From positions 2,046,001 to 2,110,000 of the forward strand of contig OZ017753.1 of assembly GCA_963969365.1 (NCBI GenBank): 64,000 nucleotides of DNA, given 5' to 3'. Under the pieces are notes generated by a model. That model saw only the letters and a program-made list of their open reading frames with translations. It had not been told where the DNA came from and did no database searches. Position numbers and translations under genes: made by a program. The DNA is from Asterochloris sp. CNOR1 (Eukaryota; Chlorophyta; Trebouxiophyceae; Trebouxiales; Trebouxiaceae). Shown in pieces: positions 42,887-54,000 of this stretch. How positions within the stretch are numbered: position 1 is the stretch's first letter; the number at the start of each line of letters is the position of its first letter.

Positions 42887-43879
42887 GGTGTCACCTGCTG
42901 CCTCCTGCAGCGCTCAGCTGCCTGACGTTTTGTCAGTAATCTGACTCCAAAGAAAGGAAGAGCAGGAGAGTCGAGCATACCGTCTTGGCCAGCAGGCAAG
43001 TGTGCTAACAGTACATGCAAGTGGGAGCAAGCCAACCTTGCTTGGCGCTGCCATGCAAGGCAATGTTTTGTAGGAGGCTGATTGGCAGAAGCCTGATCCG
43101 GAGGAGCAGCTGCCTTCTCCAAGGTATCGCATGGCTGCCGACACCTATTTTGCATACGCACCTGGTCCTGGGCATTGACTTGATGTAGTGACATTGGTGC
43201 TCTGCAGCTGCCCTACAACCCCAGGACTTGCCTCTGCCCAGCAGCTGTACAGCGTCTGTCCTCCTCAAGCCAAGCAGCAGACAAGCAAGGTGGCAAACAT
43301 GTGCGGCTGCAACACAGGTGACGCATGCATGATTGGAGATAGCATGCGCTTGGTCCTCCTGCTGCACTAGTACACCTGCAGACTTGGCAGTGCATGCTCT
43401 GAACCTTTCGCTCGATAAGGATCAGGCGGCCACTTTTTGAGTCACGCTATCTTCATCATGGTGACGCAATGTTGGTGGCCCCCATTGTGCTCACCTGTAA
43501 CACACTGCCTGTAAGTGCCAGACAGCTGGTACCTCAGAATGGCCGTGTGGGGTCCTGAAGCGGCTCAGGCAGCGCTGTAGAGGAACAGCTACCTGGGGTA
43601 CCAGTTGTTGCTCGCTGAATGCCAGCCAGCATAGTGTTGAGGTGGCAGGGCAGCAGCAGCACACTGCCTTGGTGACACACCTGAGGACGAATCCTCTGGC
43701 TCGCAGGTGCAGTCTAGCCCAGCTGCAAAGCAGGAGCAGCACAGTGCTTTGGGCTTGGGCTGTGAGACGACCTTTTGTTGACTCACAGGTGGAGCTCAGC
43801 AGCATGCCACCCAGGGAGCATAGCAGCACCAGCACAGCATCTCACCTTGTAATTGAGACCACTTATCACTGTCTTGTAG
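42887..43879. promoter_or_regulatory. Divergent region between the RS-domain and acetyl-CoA synthetase genes
   Basis: This holds the RS-gene promoter (ATG at 42886, minus strand) and must hold the synthetase promoter and first exon(s), which I could not identify. The right half (43590-43879) is filled by decayed copies of the synthetase exon starting at 43880. Confidence 0.4.
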
Positions 43880-43945
43880 GTGGAGGTTGAGCAACATGCA
43901 GCCCAGGTGGCAGAGCAGCACCAACACAGCGCTCTGAGCGGGCGG
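43590..43945 (+). repeat. Four tandem copies of an acetyl-CoA synthetase exon start
   Basis: The real exon start (43880-43945) is preceded by copies at about 43788-43850, 43707-43760 and 43590-43690, each ~80-110 bp from the next. Shared skeleton: AG|GTGxAG.T..GC...ATGC..CCC...AGCAGCAC.A.CACAG. Similarity falls with distance, as expected for serial duplication followed by decay. Confidence 0.65.
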
Positions 43946-46900
43946 GAAGAGTATGACCGCCTGTACAAGCGTTCTGTGGAGGACCCCAATGCCTTCTGGA
44001 GGGAGCTGGCAGGGGAGTACCACTGGGAGCAGCAGGCAAGCTCATAGCAAGCACCCTTGACGCTGGGGCAGCTTGCAGCAGGTGTTGGGCCACATGAGAG
44101 CGGAGCGCACAGTGGCCATGCGATGGGCCAGGCTCCGGATCTCCCAGAATCAGCCACCTGCAGTTGCTGACTCGTTGGTCCCATCCGCACTGCTACTCTC
44201 AACAGCCGCTGCTGAGGCATGCCCACCCCCTGCCCGGTCTTCCATGTGCAGTGTGATGAGCAGCATATCTCCCACAACTTTGATGTGCGCAAGGGCAGGA
44301 TCTTCACAGAGTTCTTCAAGGGCGGAAAGACCAACGTGGCGTACAACTGCCTGGACAGGTTTGTGCTGAGACTGAGGCTTATAGTTGTTACAGTGCTTCG
44401 ACCATGTGGCAAAGGGGCTGCATCCTTGCTGCAGCGCGTTCCTGGTGCCGTCAAGCTATTTCCAGACTGAGATGGTTACAACCTGGCCTGAGGTACCGCT
44501 CCCGGCTTTGTGCAGGATAGCTGGTCCTGCTGGCCTGTGAGGCACTCGCTGACTGTGTTCTCTCACTGTGGCAGGCATGTCAAGGCAGGTCGCGGTGATC
44601 AGACCTGCTTCCTATGGGAGGGCAATGAGCCTGGTCACGATAGAAGAATGAGCTACAAGGAGGTGCTGGCGGAAGTCAGCAAGCTGGTGAGGTCACACAC
44701 TGGCCGCAGCGCAGCAGCAGGCCCCCAGCAGTGGGGGCTCAGCTCTGCATCTTGCACTGACAATCTGGCCATCTTGGAATCTACATCGCACATGGCTGCC
44801 TGTCCGGAACGCCCCTCCTCTGCCATGGCAACACAGGCTCATGTTCAGCTGAAATACACAGTTTTGTACGCGCCAATCTCAAGGTGCTGTTGACGTGATC
44901 CCATGCAGGCCCATGCAGGCCAATTGACTGGAGGTTAGCGGTGTGGGCTGAGGGGACATCGTGGCCTGACAACACTGTTCCATTGCCTGCCTACAGGCCA
45001 ACTGGCTGAAGGCCAACGGCGTGGGCAAGGGAGACACCGTGGCCATCTACATGCCCATGGTCTGCGAGCTCCCCATGGCCATGCTCGCCTGTGCTCGCAT
45101 CGGTGCAGTGCACTCTGTCGTGTTTGCTGGGTTCTCGTCAGACTCCCTGGCGGCACGCATTGAGAGTGCGAAGTCTAAGGTAACAGCGCACTGCTTGTGT
45201 GGCAACCTGGCTGTTGTGGCGATCTGCCTTGGGAAACCGTAAGCTCCCTCCTCTGTGCTGGCTTTTCGACACACGGTCTGGCTGTGCGCAGCAGAAGCGC
45301 CAAGGGGAAGGCACACTGCAATCTGCATCAGGGAAATGTACCCCATGTCATTTGCTGGGTACTTGTCAGACTCCTTGGAGAACGCCAAGTCTAAGTTGGG
45401 GTCCCTCCACTTCTGTCTGACATGGACCCTATATAAGCCGAGCTGCATGTTTACGTGCAGCCCTATCTCTTGGGTTTTGGCCTTGGACCCCAGCATTGAT
45501 CAGGGCATTTGAGGTGTGTGCAAACCAATGCCAGGTGCAATACCTGTTGCTTCTGGGTGTGGGTCAGGCTGAGAACATGAGCACTTGCAAGCTGCTGTCC
45601 CCACCAAAGTCCAATCTGTGCGCTGCCGCTGCAGGTGGTGCTGACTGCCTCGGGAGTGCTGCGCGGGAAGAAAAAGCTGGACGTGAAGAAGATTGTGGAC
45701 AAGGGTCTCAACCTGGCCGCCAATAACGGCTTCCAGGTATGAGCCAGCCCACTGCTGCTGCGGAGGACAGATGGTGTATGGGGTCATGAATCCCTCAAGC
45801 AGCTGCTGCTATGCCAGTTGGGTGCCTGCAGAGGGACTGGGAGCCCTTTTGACAAATCTGCTGTCAGGCATGACTCTGATGGCATGCAGGGGGGGGCCTG
45901 GCATTGTTTGGCATGCCGAACAAGAGGTGGCTTCCCTCAATAGTCTACAATCTTCCAGCTGATGCATATCAGGCTGATGCTTTTGTGCCGTTGGCAGCTC
46001 CAAATCAGAGAGGCGGCATCAGCTGTCTGCCACCCACTCCACGCTGGCGCTGCATCTGCTGGCAGCCCCTTCCTGCAGGGCTAACCAGGGTCCTGCAAGA
46101 GCAGCCGCACTCATGATCACCGCACACGGCCTCTCCCCCCCCCCCCCCTTTCGGGCACCCCCAGCAATTCAGCTGGCACACTCTGCGCTGTGACTGCAGG
46201 TGGAGCACTGCCTGGTGCTCAAGACTCAAGAGGGCTACAGATCTGTTGACAGGCGCACTGACTGCCTGATGCGACCCGATGGCTCTTGGCAGGCCACAAT
46301 GGCCGATGTGTGCTGCTCATTGTAGGTGGAGCACTGTCTAGTGCTGGAGAAGCCAGAGGCTGTGGGCAAGGGGGACACCCCCTGGACCGAGGGGCGCGAC
46401 AAGTGGTGGGACGAGGAGGTTGCAGGGCAGAGCAGCGAGTGTGCGCCTGAGTGGATGGGGGCAGAGGACCCTCTGTTCATGCTGTTCACTTCAGGGAGCA
46501 CAGGGGCGCCCAAGGGCGTGTTGCACACCACAGGTGGCTCTCTGCTTGTGGCTCTGTCGAGACCCCGGTTCATGACAGGCGATTTGGGCAGCACAGATTT
46601 GCCAGGGCGTGCCAAGGGCATGCTGCTGACTTTGGGTGGGGCTCAGTGTGCGTCAGACAGACATATGCGGCAGCCCTGTGGGAGGCAGCCATGGCATACT
46701 GTGCGGGGGGCAAAGTGGTCGAGCTGCACTGTGCTTGGCTCATCCCCCGCTGGCACCAGCCTGGCAGCGGCCTGGCAGAGCCTGCCTATGTATAGGCGCA
46801 GTATGGAGGCCTGCCGCATCCGTGCAGGCATGTCATGCAGCAAGACACTTGCGGGGGGTGGGAGCTCCAGAAGCGCATTGACTGCTGTGCGCCCCTCAGC

Positions 46901-49900
46901 TTTGACCTTCATGGCTGTGCTGCAGGTGGTTACATGGTCATGGCAGGCATGACCACCAAGTACGTGTTTGACATGCAGCCACAGGACACCTTCTGGTGCA
47001 CCGCAGACTGCGGCTGGATCACGGTGCGCTGACTGCTGTTGCCCCCGCCGCCCGTGTAAGACAGCCTGCCGTCAGTGCATCCTGTTCTAGGCCTGAAGTC
47101 TCAGCGCATTGCAGTCCTATTGGTCCCAAGGCTGCTGCAGGCAGCAAGCTGAGCTGAATTGAAGTGGAATGGCATGACTGCACTGCAGAGGAAGGTGTGC
47201 TTGAGTCATGCAACCATTCATTCCAGCCTGACAACTCATACCCCAGAGTCAAACAGTAATGATGCAGGTGGCACGCTTGCACACTGCCCTGCCGTCACGT
47301 GACCGCACTGCATGTGCATCCCTGCAGGGGCACACCTACCTTACATACGGGCCCCTGCTGAACGGCGCAACCAATGTAGTCTTTGAGGGGCAGCCCACCT
47401 ACCCCAGCTACTCACGCTGCTGGGAGATCGTTGAGAAGTACAAGGTGGCCTGGGTGTTCACCTCTTCAGACAGCCCCTGCAAGTGCTGGGGCTGCCCTGA
47501 CCCTGGCTTCTGCTCAACCATATCAGCAGAACAGGGCTGCCTGACTAGACAGGGCTGCCTCAAGAAACTTCTTCTGCTGTTGCCTGCTGACAAGCAGCAG
47601 CATGGGACACGGCCCTGCTTGTGCTGCTGCTTCACGAGACCCTTACCTGATGCAAGCAATCAGAAAAGAACATGGCACCTTGCCTGCTCAGCAAAGCCAT
47701 CCCCCAGCCTTCAGCAATAATGCACTTTTGCGCACCGTGTGTTGTGTCTGCCGGTCCACCTATAGGCTCTGCAGGCCCCTGTGCCTGACACTGACAACAG
47801 CAATGTTGATGTGTACACTGGGACGCCTTGCAGGTGACACAATTTTACACTGCACCCACCCTCATTCGCAGCCTGATGCAAGCAGGCGACCAACATGTCA
47901 AGGGGGACCTCTCCTCCCTGAAGGTGCTGGGCAGCGTGGGGGAACCCATCAACCCAAGTAAGCCTGGCAGTGCACTGCTGTGGCACAGGCTGAGCCCCGA
48001 GCCTGGCAACCTGCACCAAGCCAGCTGACAGATCTGTGCGACACAGGTTGGGCCTGTAAGCCACCCACTGCTGCACATGCGTGTGCAATGAACTGCCTGC
48101 TCCTACAGTCCCCACTCACAGCTTTGCCCACCCTGGCCCAGCCGGCTGCCCAGACGCTGCTGGAGTGGCTGCGCCTGGTCCTGACTGCTGCCCACTGCTG
48201 CTGCAGGCGTTTTTGACTGGTATGCTAAGGTGAGCATGGCCAACCCACATGGCGCTGCCCTGGGCTGCCTCCAGCATTCTGCCTTCTCAACCACAGGACC
48301 TGCGCCTTTGCTCAGCTATGCCTCGTCTGGATAACCCCAGAGGGCACAGTTCCCTGCTCAGCTCAGTTGTGCGTGACAGCAGCTGTGGCTGGTGCGATTT
48401 TGCTCAGCTTCCATTGAGTAAGGGACCAGTGCCATGCTGCTCAGTTCCCGGGCTCATTGTCTCACTCACCTCAGTTCTGGGCGATGGCAACCAGGGATGA
48501 CACTGTTGTCTTCACAGTCAAGTGCCCAACAAACTGGGGCCCAGTGCGATGCTGCTGGTGACCTAGCTGCTCGACTGCAGGTGGTTGGGCAGGGCAAGTG
48601 CAGTGTGGTGGACACTTACTGGCAGACGGAGACTGGAGGGCACGTGGTGGCGCCCCTGCCAGGCGTGTGGGCAGCCAAGCCAGGCAGTGCCACACTCCCC
48701 TTCTTTGGTGTCCAGCCAGCCATGGTCAACGAGCAGGTGAGGCAGTCCTGGCGACTGCTTTCGGCCTGCGCGCTCCCCCAATGGTGGGCCCCCAGTTGTC
48801 AATATATCTCTCCCTGGACGGCAGGCGAGATGCCTACACTCTGGCAGTGGCCGCGTGAGTGGGGTCACTAAATCATCAGTTGCCACAGGCGAGCACCTGA
48901 TGCTGGCACCCATCCTCCACTGGAGCATGCTGACCAGCTCTGTGTCTCAGTCCAGAGCAGTGCATGGCTGGGAATCTCAGCCTCTTTCTGGATGGGGGTG
49001 CGCCCGCCGATAGTAGCCCCAGCTAGGCACGATGAAGTCACTCAGCCAGTCCACTCAGCATCGCCTCAAGCTCTCGTCTGCTGCAGGGCAAAGAGATCGA
49101 AGGGCCTGGCGAGGGTTTCTTCTGCATCAAGGCTCCATGGCCCAGCACCCTGCGGACAGTCTATGGAGACCATGCCCGCTTTGAGACAACCTACTTTGAA
49201 CCCTTCAAGGTGGCCCTTACCACCTCAGCGATGGGGCTGAGTAGGGTTGAGCACACAGATCTGGCCTGGCTGCTGTGCACAGAGGTGTCTGCTTGGCAAG
49301 CAGCTCATCTGCTGTGCGCGGAGCCTCTCTGCCTGTGATGCTGCACTCCTGCAGGGCATGGAGGCCCCTTTCTGGGCACACAGCCAGGCCAGCTGCAGGC
49401 CCTCTCATGTCAAGCATGCGGCCTGGTTGTGTTGTGCATGGCGGGCCTGGCCACTCTGCTTTTAGAGGCCAGTGCACGAAGTATTTCTGGCAAGTCACAG
49501 CTCAGCTGCTTGTGTTCAGGCTTCCAATCAATAATGTTGCTGCAGGGTTACTACTTCAGCGGCGATGGCTGCCGCAGGGATGAGGATGGGTACTACTGGA
49601 TCACAGGCAGAGTGGACGATGGTGGGCAAGGGTAGCAAGACTCGCTCTGAGACAGCATGTCACATTCTGAGGCAATTGCTTGTTGCTTGTCATGCTGCAT
49701 GCAGCAGCAGCAGCCGCTGGTGCTCTACCCGACTCACCCCCAGGCACCTGCTGCAATTTCCCACTTTGAGGGAGCTGCATTCCCCTTGCCAAACTGCATC
49801 TGCAGGCAGCTCTGCAGCTTAGCCATGCTCAGTTCTGCGTGAGCTGCTGCTTTCTCGCCAGGTTACTCCATTCTCTCCTTTCCCATGCAGTAATAAATGT

Positions 49901-50431
49901 CAGCGGTCACAGGATTGGCACAGCAGAGGTGGAGAGTGCTCTAGTGACGCACCCTAAGTGTGCAGAGGCGGCCGTCGTGGGCGTAGAGCACCCCATCAAG
50001 GGACAGGTAGATCTGCTTCAACAAGATGATTGCACAGGCTGTCACTGTGAGCCGACCGCACTGCATCAAGGCACAGCCAGCTGCTCACAACATCTGCAGA
50101 CGATAGCCACAGGCGGCACCCTTTTGCTTCTTTGACGGTGTGGCACTGCCTGTCACACATAGGTCAGCTTGGATCTGGCGTATGCTGCATGTTAGATTGC
50201 TGCCGCTCTTGGCTGTCTGCGGACACTGTCTGCAAGCAAGCTGGCGCCTTCACAGCTGTGAAGCCAAGGCTGTTCAGCAATTTTGACGGGCTGCTGCAGG
50301 GTATCTATGCTTACTGCACACTCACAGCAGACACTGAGCCATCAGATGAGCTGAAGAAGGAGCTCGTGATGAGCGTGCGCAGCCAGATTGGCGCCTTTGC
50401 AGCCCCAGATGTCATCCACTGGGCACCAGGA

Positions 50432-50466
<35 letters not shown>

Positions 50467-50705
50467 TGTGCTCAGGTGAGTGAAGCTAGGTCAAAGCTAT
50501 GGTTGGTGCCCAGCCTTCAGGGATGCCCATATGCAGGTGAATTTATTGCAGCATTCTCAGTCTGGTCTCTGGTGCTTCCCCATGCATGCTCACAATCACT
50601 GGCTGCAGGAAGATTGCAGCTAAGGAGGAGGAGGGTCTGGGGGATACCAGTACACTGGCAGACCCCTCTGTGGTTGACCAGCTGATTGGTAGCCGCCCAG
50701 TCTAG
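43880..50705 (+). CDS. ACS: Acetyl-CoA synthetase (AMP-forming), first exon unresolved
   Basis: Joins acetate to CoA through acetyl-AMP. Exons in phase: 43880-44035, 44252-44358, 44575-44686, 44997-45179, 45635-45736, 46326-46533, 46926-47023, 47328-47444, 47834-47957, 48207-48229, 48581-48736, 49087-49209, 49546-49621, 49891-50006, 50300-50475, 50609-50705, giving 657 residues. About 20-40 N-terminal residues are missing compared with ACSS2-type enzymes. ANL-family signatures in order: [33 protein letters not shown], the P-loop [35 protein letters not shown] (adenine/acetate pocket), [10 protein letters not shown] (hinge), [14 protein letters not shown], and [16 protein letters not shown] with the catalytic Lys that Pat-type acetyltransferases modify. 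Without the N-terminus, plastid versus cytosolic/nuclear location cannot be decided. The intron after 44035 has a GC donor. Confidence 0.9.
44918..45045 (+). repeat. Decayed copy of an acetyl-CoA synthetase exon just upstream of it
   Basis: The exon start (AG|GCCAACTGGCTGAAGGCCAA..., 44995-45045) has a mutated copy at 44918-44965 (GCAGGCCAATTGACTGGAGG...). The copy has stop codons in the equivalent frame. Confidence 0.8.
45118..45420 (+). repeat. Three tandem copies of an exon end in the next intron
   Basis: The real exon end (TTTGCTGGGTTCTCGTCAGA..., 45118-45185) is followed by copies at 45257-45335 (more decayed) and 45345-45420. The last keeps TTTGCTGGGTACTTGTCAGA, TCC(C/T)TGG and AAGTCTAAG with about 80% similarity over 50 nt. 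Confidence 0.85.
46135..46148. repeat. Poly-C run of 14
   Basis: Fourteen C residues, followed by TTTC, in the intron before the exon at 46326. A likely length-variable and sequencing-error-prone tract. Confidence 0.9.
46199..46361 (+). repeat. Duplicated acceptor and exon start (acetyl-CoA synthetase)
   Basis: AGGTGGAGCACTG(C/T)CT(G/A)GTGCT at 46199-46222 and 46324-46347, 126 bp apart. The downstream copy is the exon start at 46326. The upstream copy also has a good AG and stays open for about 20 codons. Confidence 0.85.
48207..48229 (+). other. 23-nt micro-exon of acetyl-CoA synthetase
   Basis: It is flanked by CTGCAG and GTGAGC. It supplies the residues VFDWYAK between EPINP and [14 protein letters not shown]. 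It is phase 1 in and phase 0 out, so skipping it would shift the frame before the adenine-binding motif. Confidence 0.8.
48422..48580 (+). repeat. Degenerate pair before an acetyl-CoA synthetase exon
   Basis: GGGACCAGTGCCATGCTGCT at 48423-48442 and GGGCCCAGTGCGATGCTGCT at 48536-48555, ~113 bp apart, in the intron before exon 48581. Confidence 0.7.
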
Positions 50706-51054
50706 GCCTGCCCCTGACAGCCTCATTCCTCACGACCCTGGGGTGAAGTAGTTGGCCCTCAGCAATAGACAGTGACGAATGCAGCTGAGTAACCCAGGGA
50801 CATGATGCTGTCTTGCACACGTCATATTTTGGTTAACGCCAGTGCAAGCTATCATCAAGCGCCCGGCAAGTTTGCTGAAAGGGACTGGTTGACAGCAGAT
50901 GCATGCTGCCTTTATGCTTCTTGCGGGTGCGTCTATGCAGAGAAATAAAATTGCAACATCAGTGAATGAATGAGCTCAGTGTGAACCAAGGCATCCACCA
51001 AACTCAGAGCATGATTCAGAGTCTCATGTCAAGGTCAGCTTCAATGATACTTTC
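50706..51054. terminator. Convergent 3' region: acetyl-CoA synthetase and RING-PUF genes
   Basis: 349 bp between facing stop codons. It is AT-richer than the neighbours (for example around 50821 and 50941), which fits 3' UTR sequence. No gene or firm polyadenylation signal was identified. Confidence 0.45.
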
Positions 51055-54000
51055 TCAGGAGAACCCAAGGGATCCCTTGGCCAGGCCGCAAGTCTTGCAA
51101 GCCAGGAAGGTGGACTGGGGGCCCTCGTGGCACGCGCTGCAGAAGTGGCAAGTCCACGGCTCATCAGGCGAGGGGGGGGGCGACGGCAAGTGACGACGCC
51201 CTCCGGGGTGCGCTGCGGGGGCGCCATCACGCAGGGGGTTCCTGCCACGGCTCGGCTTGGCCTGGCTGGCGCCAGCATACGACTGCTGGCTGGGCCTCTG
51301 CGCTGCACGCGGGCCTCGCGGCGGCTGGGCTTGCAAGCGAGGCTGCTGCTGCTGCTGCTGGCGGTGACCCCCACGGGTGGGCGCCGGCTCTGCCTCATTC
51401 AGCAGGTGTGCAGGGATGGTCTCCCAGCCGTCATCATCCATCTGAAGGGCACCATCAGCATGTAGGGCTCCTGCTCAGGCTGGGGCAGCAGCCAGCTAGC
51501 CTTGGGAAGGGTGTAAGCCACATGTGTCTGCCATGGCATGCAAGTCCCTGCAGATCAGCCTGGAGACAGCCCTGCTCCTGCTGATGTACACCACAATTGG
51601 GAGGCTGGACTGTGATGCTGATGCTGCAGAGTGTCGCCCCATTCTCAGCCAGGTCTGGCATCTGCCTGCATGTTCAGCTGGCAGGCAGTGCAGGTGGTCA
51701 GCAGCAACATCAGGTTGGTTGTTGTGCATGCACAGCTGCAGGCAGCCCAGCACCAATTGGCCGCTGTGCATATGTTCCAGGCTGCCACAAGAGGATGAGC
51801 AGTCCAGGGCATGCTGGGCAGGCCTGCACCTCGTGACGCTTCCCCCTTAGAAGGAAGCACAGGACAGGACACCAACGCTGAGCCCTGAGTACACCTGAAC
51901 CATGTGATGGTCCCTGCAGCATGACACACTGCACCATGCCACGCACACCTGCACTGTGGTGTGCTCCCTCATCCACGCAGCCTGCTGCGCCTGACTTATC
52001 TGCGGCGGCCTCTGTCCCGGAGGCGGCTGCTTGTGTGCAGGCACCTGAGGCTGCTGGGGCGGCGCAGCAGCAGGCGCCACGCTTCTCTTGGAGAAGTTCT
52101 GCAGAGCTGCAGCAGCAGCAGCGGAGCGCTGCTGCTGCTGCTGCTTGGCCTCTGCCAGGGCCTGCTCCTGCAGCTGCACAGGCGTGGGGCCGGGCCCCTG
52201 CAGCGGCGGGGCGCCTGAACCTGGCGACTCCCTCTGCGGCAGACGCTGCTGCTGCTGCTGCTGCTGCGGCAGTCCGCGCCTGCCACCCAGCCCTGCTCCG
52301 TACCCTCCTGGCCCACCAGTGCCGGGTGCATAGCCATCTGCCCCTGTCACTGGCCCCGGGCGACCCTGGGCCCCGGCAGGCAGCCCAGGGCTGCCGTCCT
52401 GAGGCCTGCCATCCCACTTGGCCTGCTGCGGCATGGGCTGCTGCATGGCCTTGTGGCCCAGCTCCAGCCCGAGTGGTGCCTGCTTCCACTCCTGCTGGGG
52501 GGCAGATGAGCGGGGCGCCTCCGAACTCAGACCTGCAGTGGATGGTTGTGCATGTCCATGCACTCACAACGCTTGGCAGCGGCAGTGCATGCCCTTCTTG
52601 ATGTGCATGGCACAGCATGCAAGACTCTGCTGTAGGGCACGACATGTATGGTGCACAGCAGGTCCAGCGGAACATCCCTCAGGTGCCCCTCATCAGATGC
52701 TGTTCCCTTGGCTGGCAGACACAGCGCCGTCACGCAGAGAGGACCCTGCCCACCGTTGGCACTTGTCTGGGCGGGCAGCATGTTGTCCAGGTGGCTGGGC
52801 AGACTTGGCGGTACTGCCCGTCGCGGCTCCGCAGGAGGCAGGTTCAGGCCAGCCAGCCCAAAGGGTGCCTGCAGGCTGGGGGTGGGCTGACCGCCTGGCC
52901 GCCCCATCCCAGCTGCAGCTGATGGGGGCTGCTGTCCCTGCCCTGCCTCAGGCCTGGCAGGGCCCATCGGCGGCCGCAGGCCCCTGGGGGAGACCTGCCC
53001 TGGGAAGGCCCCACCGCCCTGGCTCCCATAGTGCCCACCCCCCGTCACGGGCCCGCCCGGCGCCGCATTGGGCCCTGACACTGTCTGCGGTGCAGCCGAG
53101 ATGTGGCTCTGCTGCGCAGGGGGACCGACTGGAGGGGGCAGGCCTGCAGGGCCCATGCGCTGTGCAGACCCCTGCCCTGGGTCAACCCCGCCGGGGGGCA
53201 TTGCGCTCCCGTAGCCAAGCCTTGGCGCCGCACTGCCCCCGTAGTGCGCCCCTGGACCCTGAGGCCCCCGCCACAGCTGGCCTTGGGCCTGATTGACTGC
53301 TGGCATGCCCATGCTGCCAAACTGCAGTCCCCCATTGCCCTGAGCTGTGAGCCCGCCTGACTGGGGCAGCGGCTGCTGCGGAGAAGCCTGCTGCTGCAGC
53401 GCCCCCATGGCAGCAGTACGCGGCGGCCCAGAGCTCGCTGGGGGTGCATAGGCGCCAGGGAAGCCAGGCGGCACGCTGGGCCGGCTCTGGGCCAGGTCTG
53501 ACACCTTAATCTGCCCTGCAGGCCAGGAGCGTGAGGCCATTGGCGTCCTGTGCTGCATTTGGGTCCAGTGCGAGGGGACAAGGCTGCGCAGGTCCTGTGT
53601 TGAGGTGGACCACAGCAGCTGGCGCTCCCTTGTTGTGCGCTCCAGCATTGCTTCAAGCCCCATACATGATGATGCATACAGGAGCAGCTACACACAGATG
53701 CAGTTGCAGGGGCAGCCCTGGTGCCGCAGTGGGCTCGCTCCTTGGAGACATGTGTGGAATGAGCACGCAGGGCAGCAGCCACCATCTGCCAGCAGCACAG
53801 CCTGCTGCTCCTTGGACATGCGGGAGGCATGGAGCAGGCACTCAGCAGCTGACCACTGTAGGACAGGTTGAAGGAGAGATGCAGCGGGCACAGGAGCCTT
53901 GTGCAGTCACCACAGCAGACACCCCACCTGCAAGCAGCGCAGCCTGCTGCTCCTTGGACACATGGGAGGGCAGGCGCTGCAGTTCCTGCTGGGACACTTC

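Noticed and set aside
43458-43500. ATG at 43458 as the acetyl-CoA synthetase start
   Set aside because: Encodes only about 13 residues before a weak donor and resembles no ACS N-terminus.
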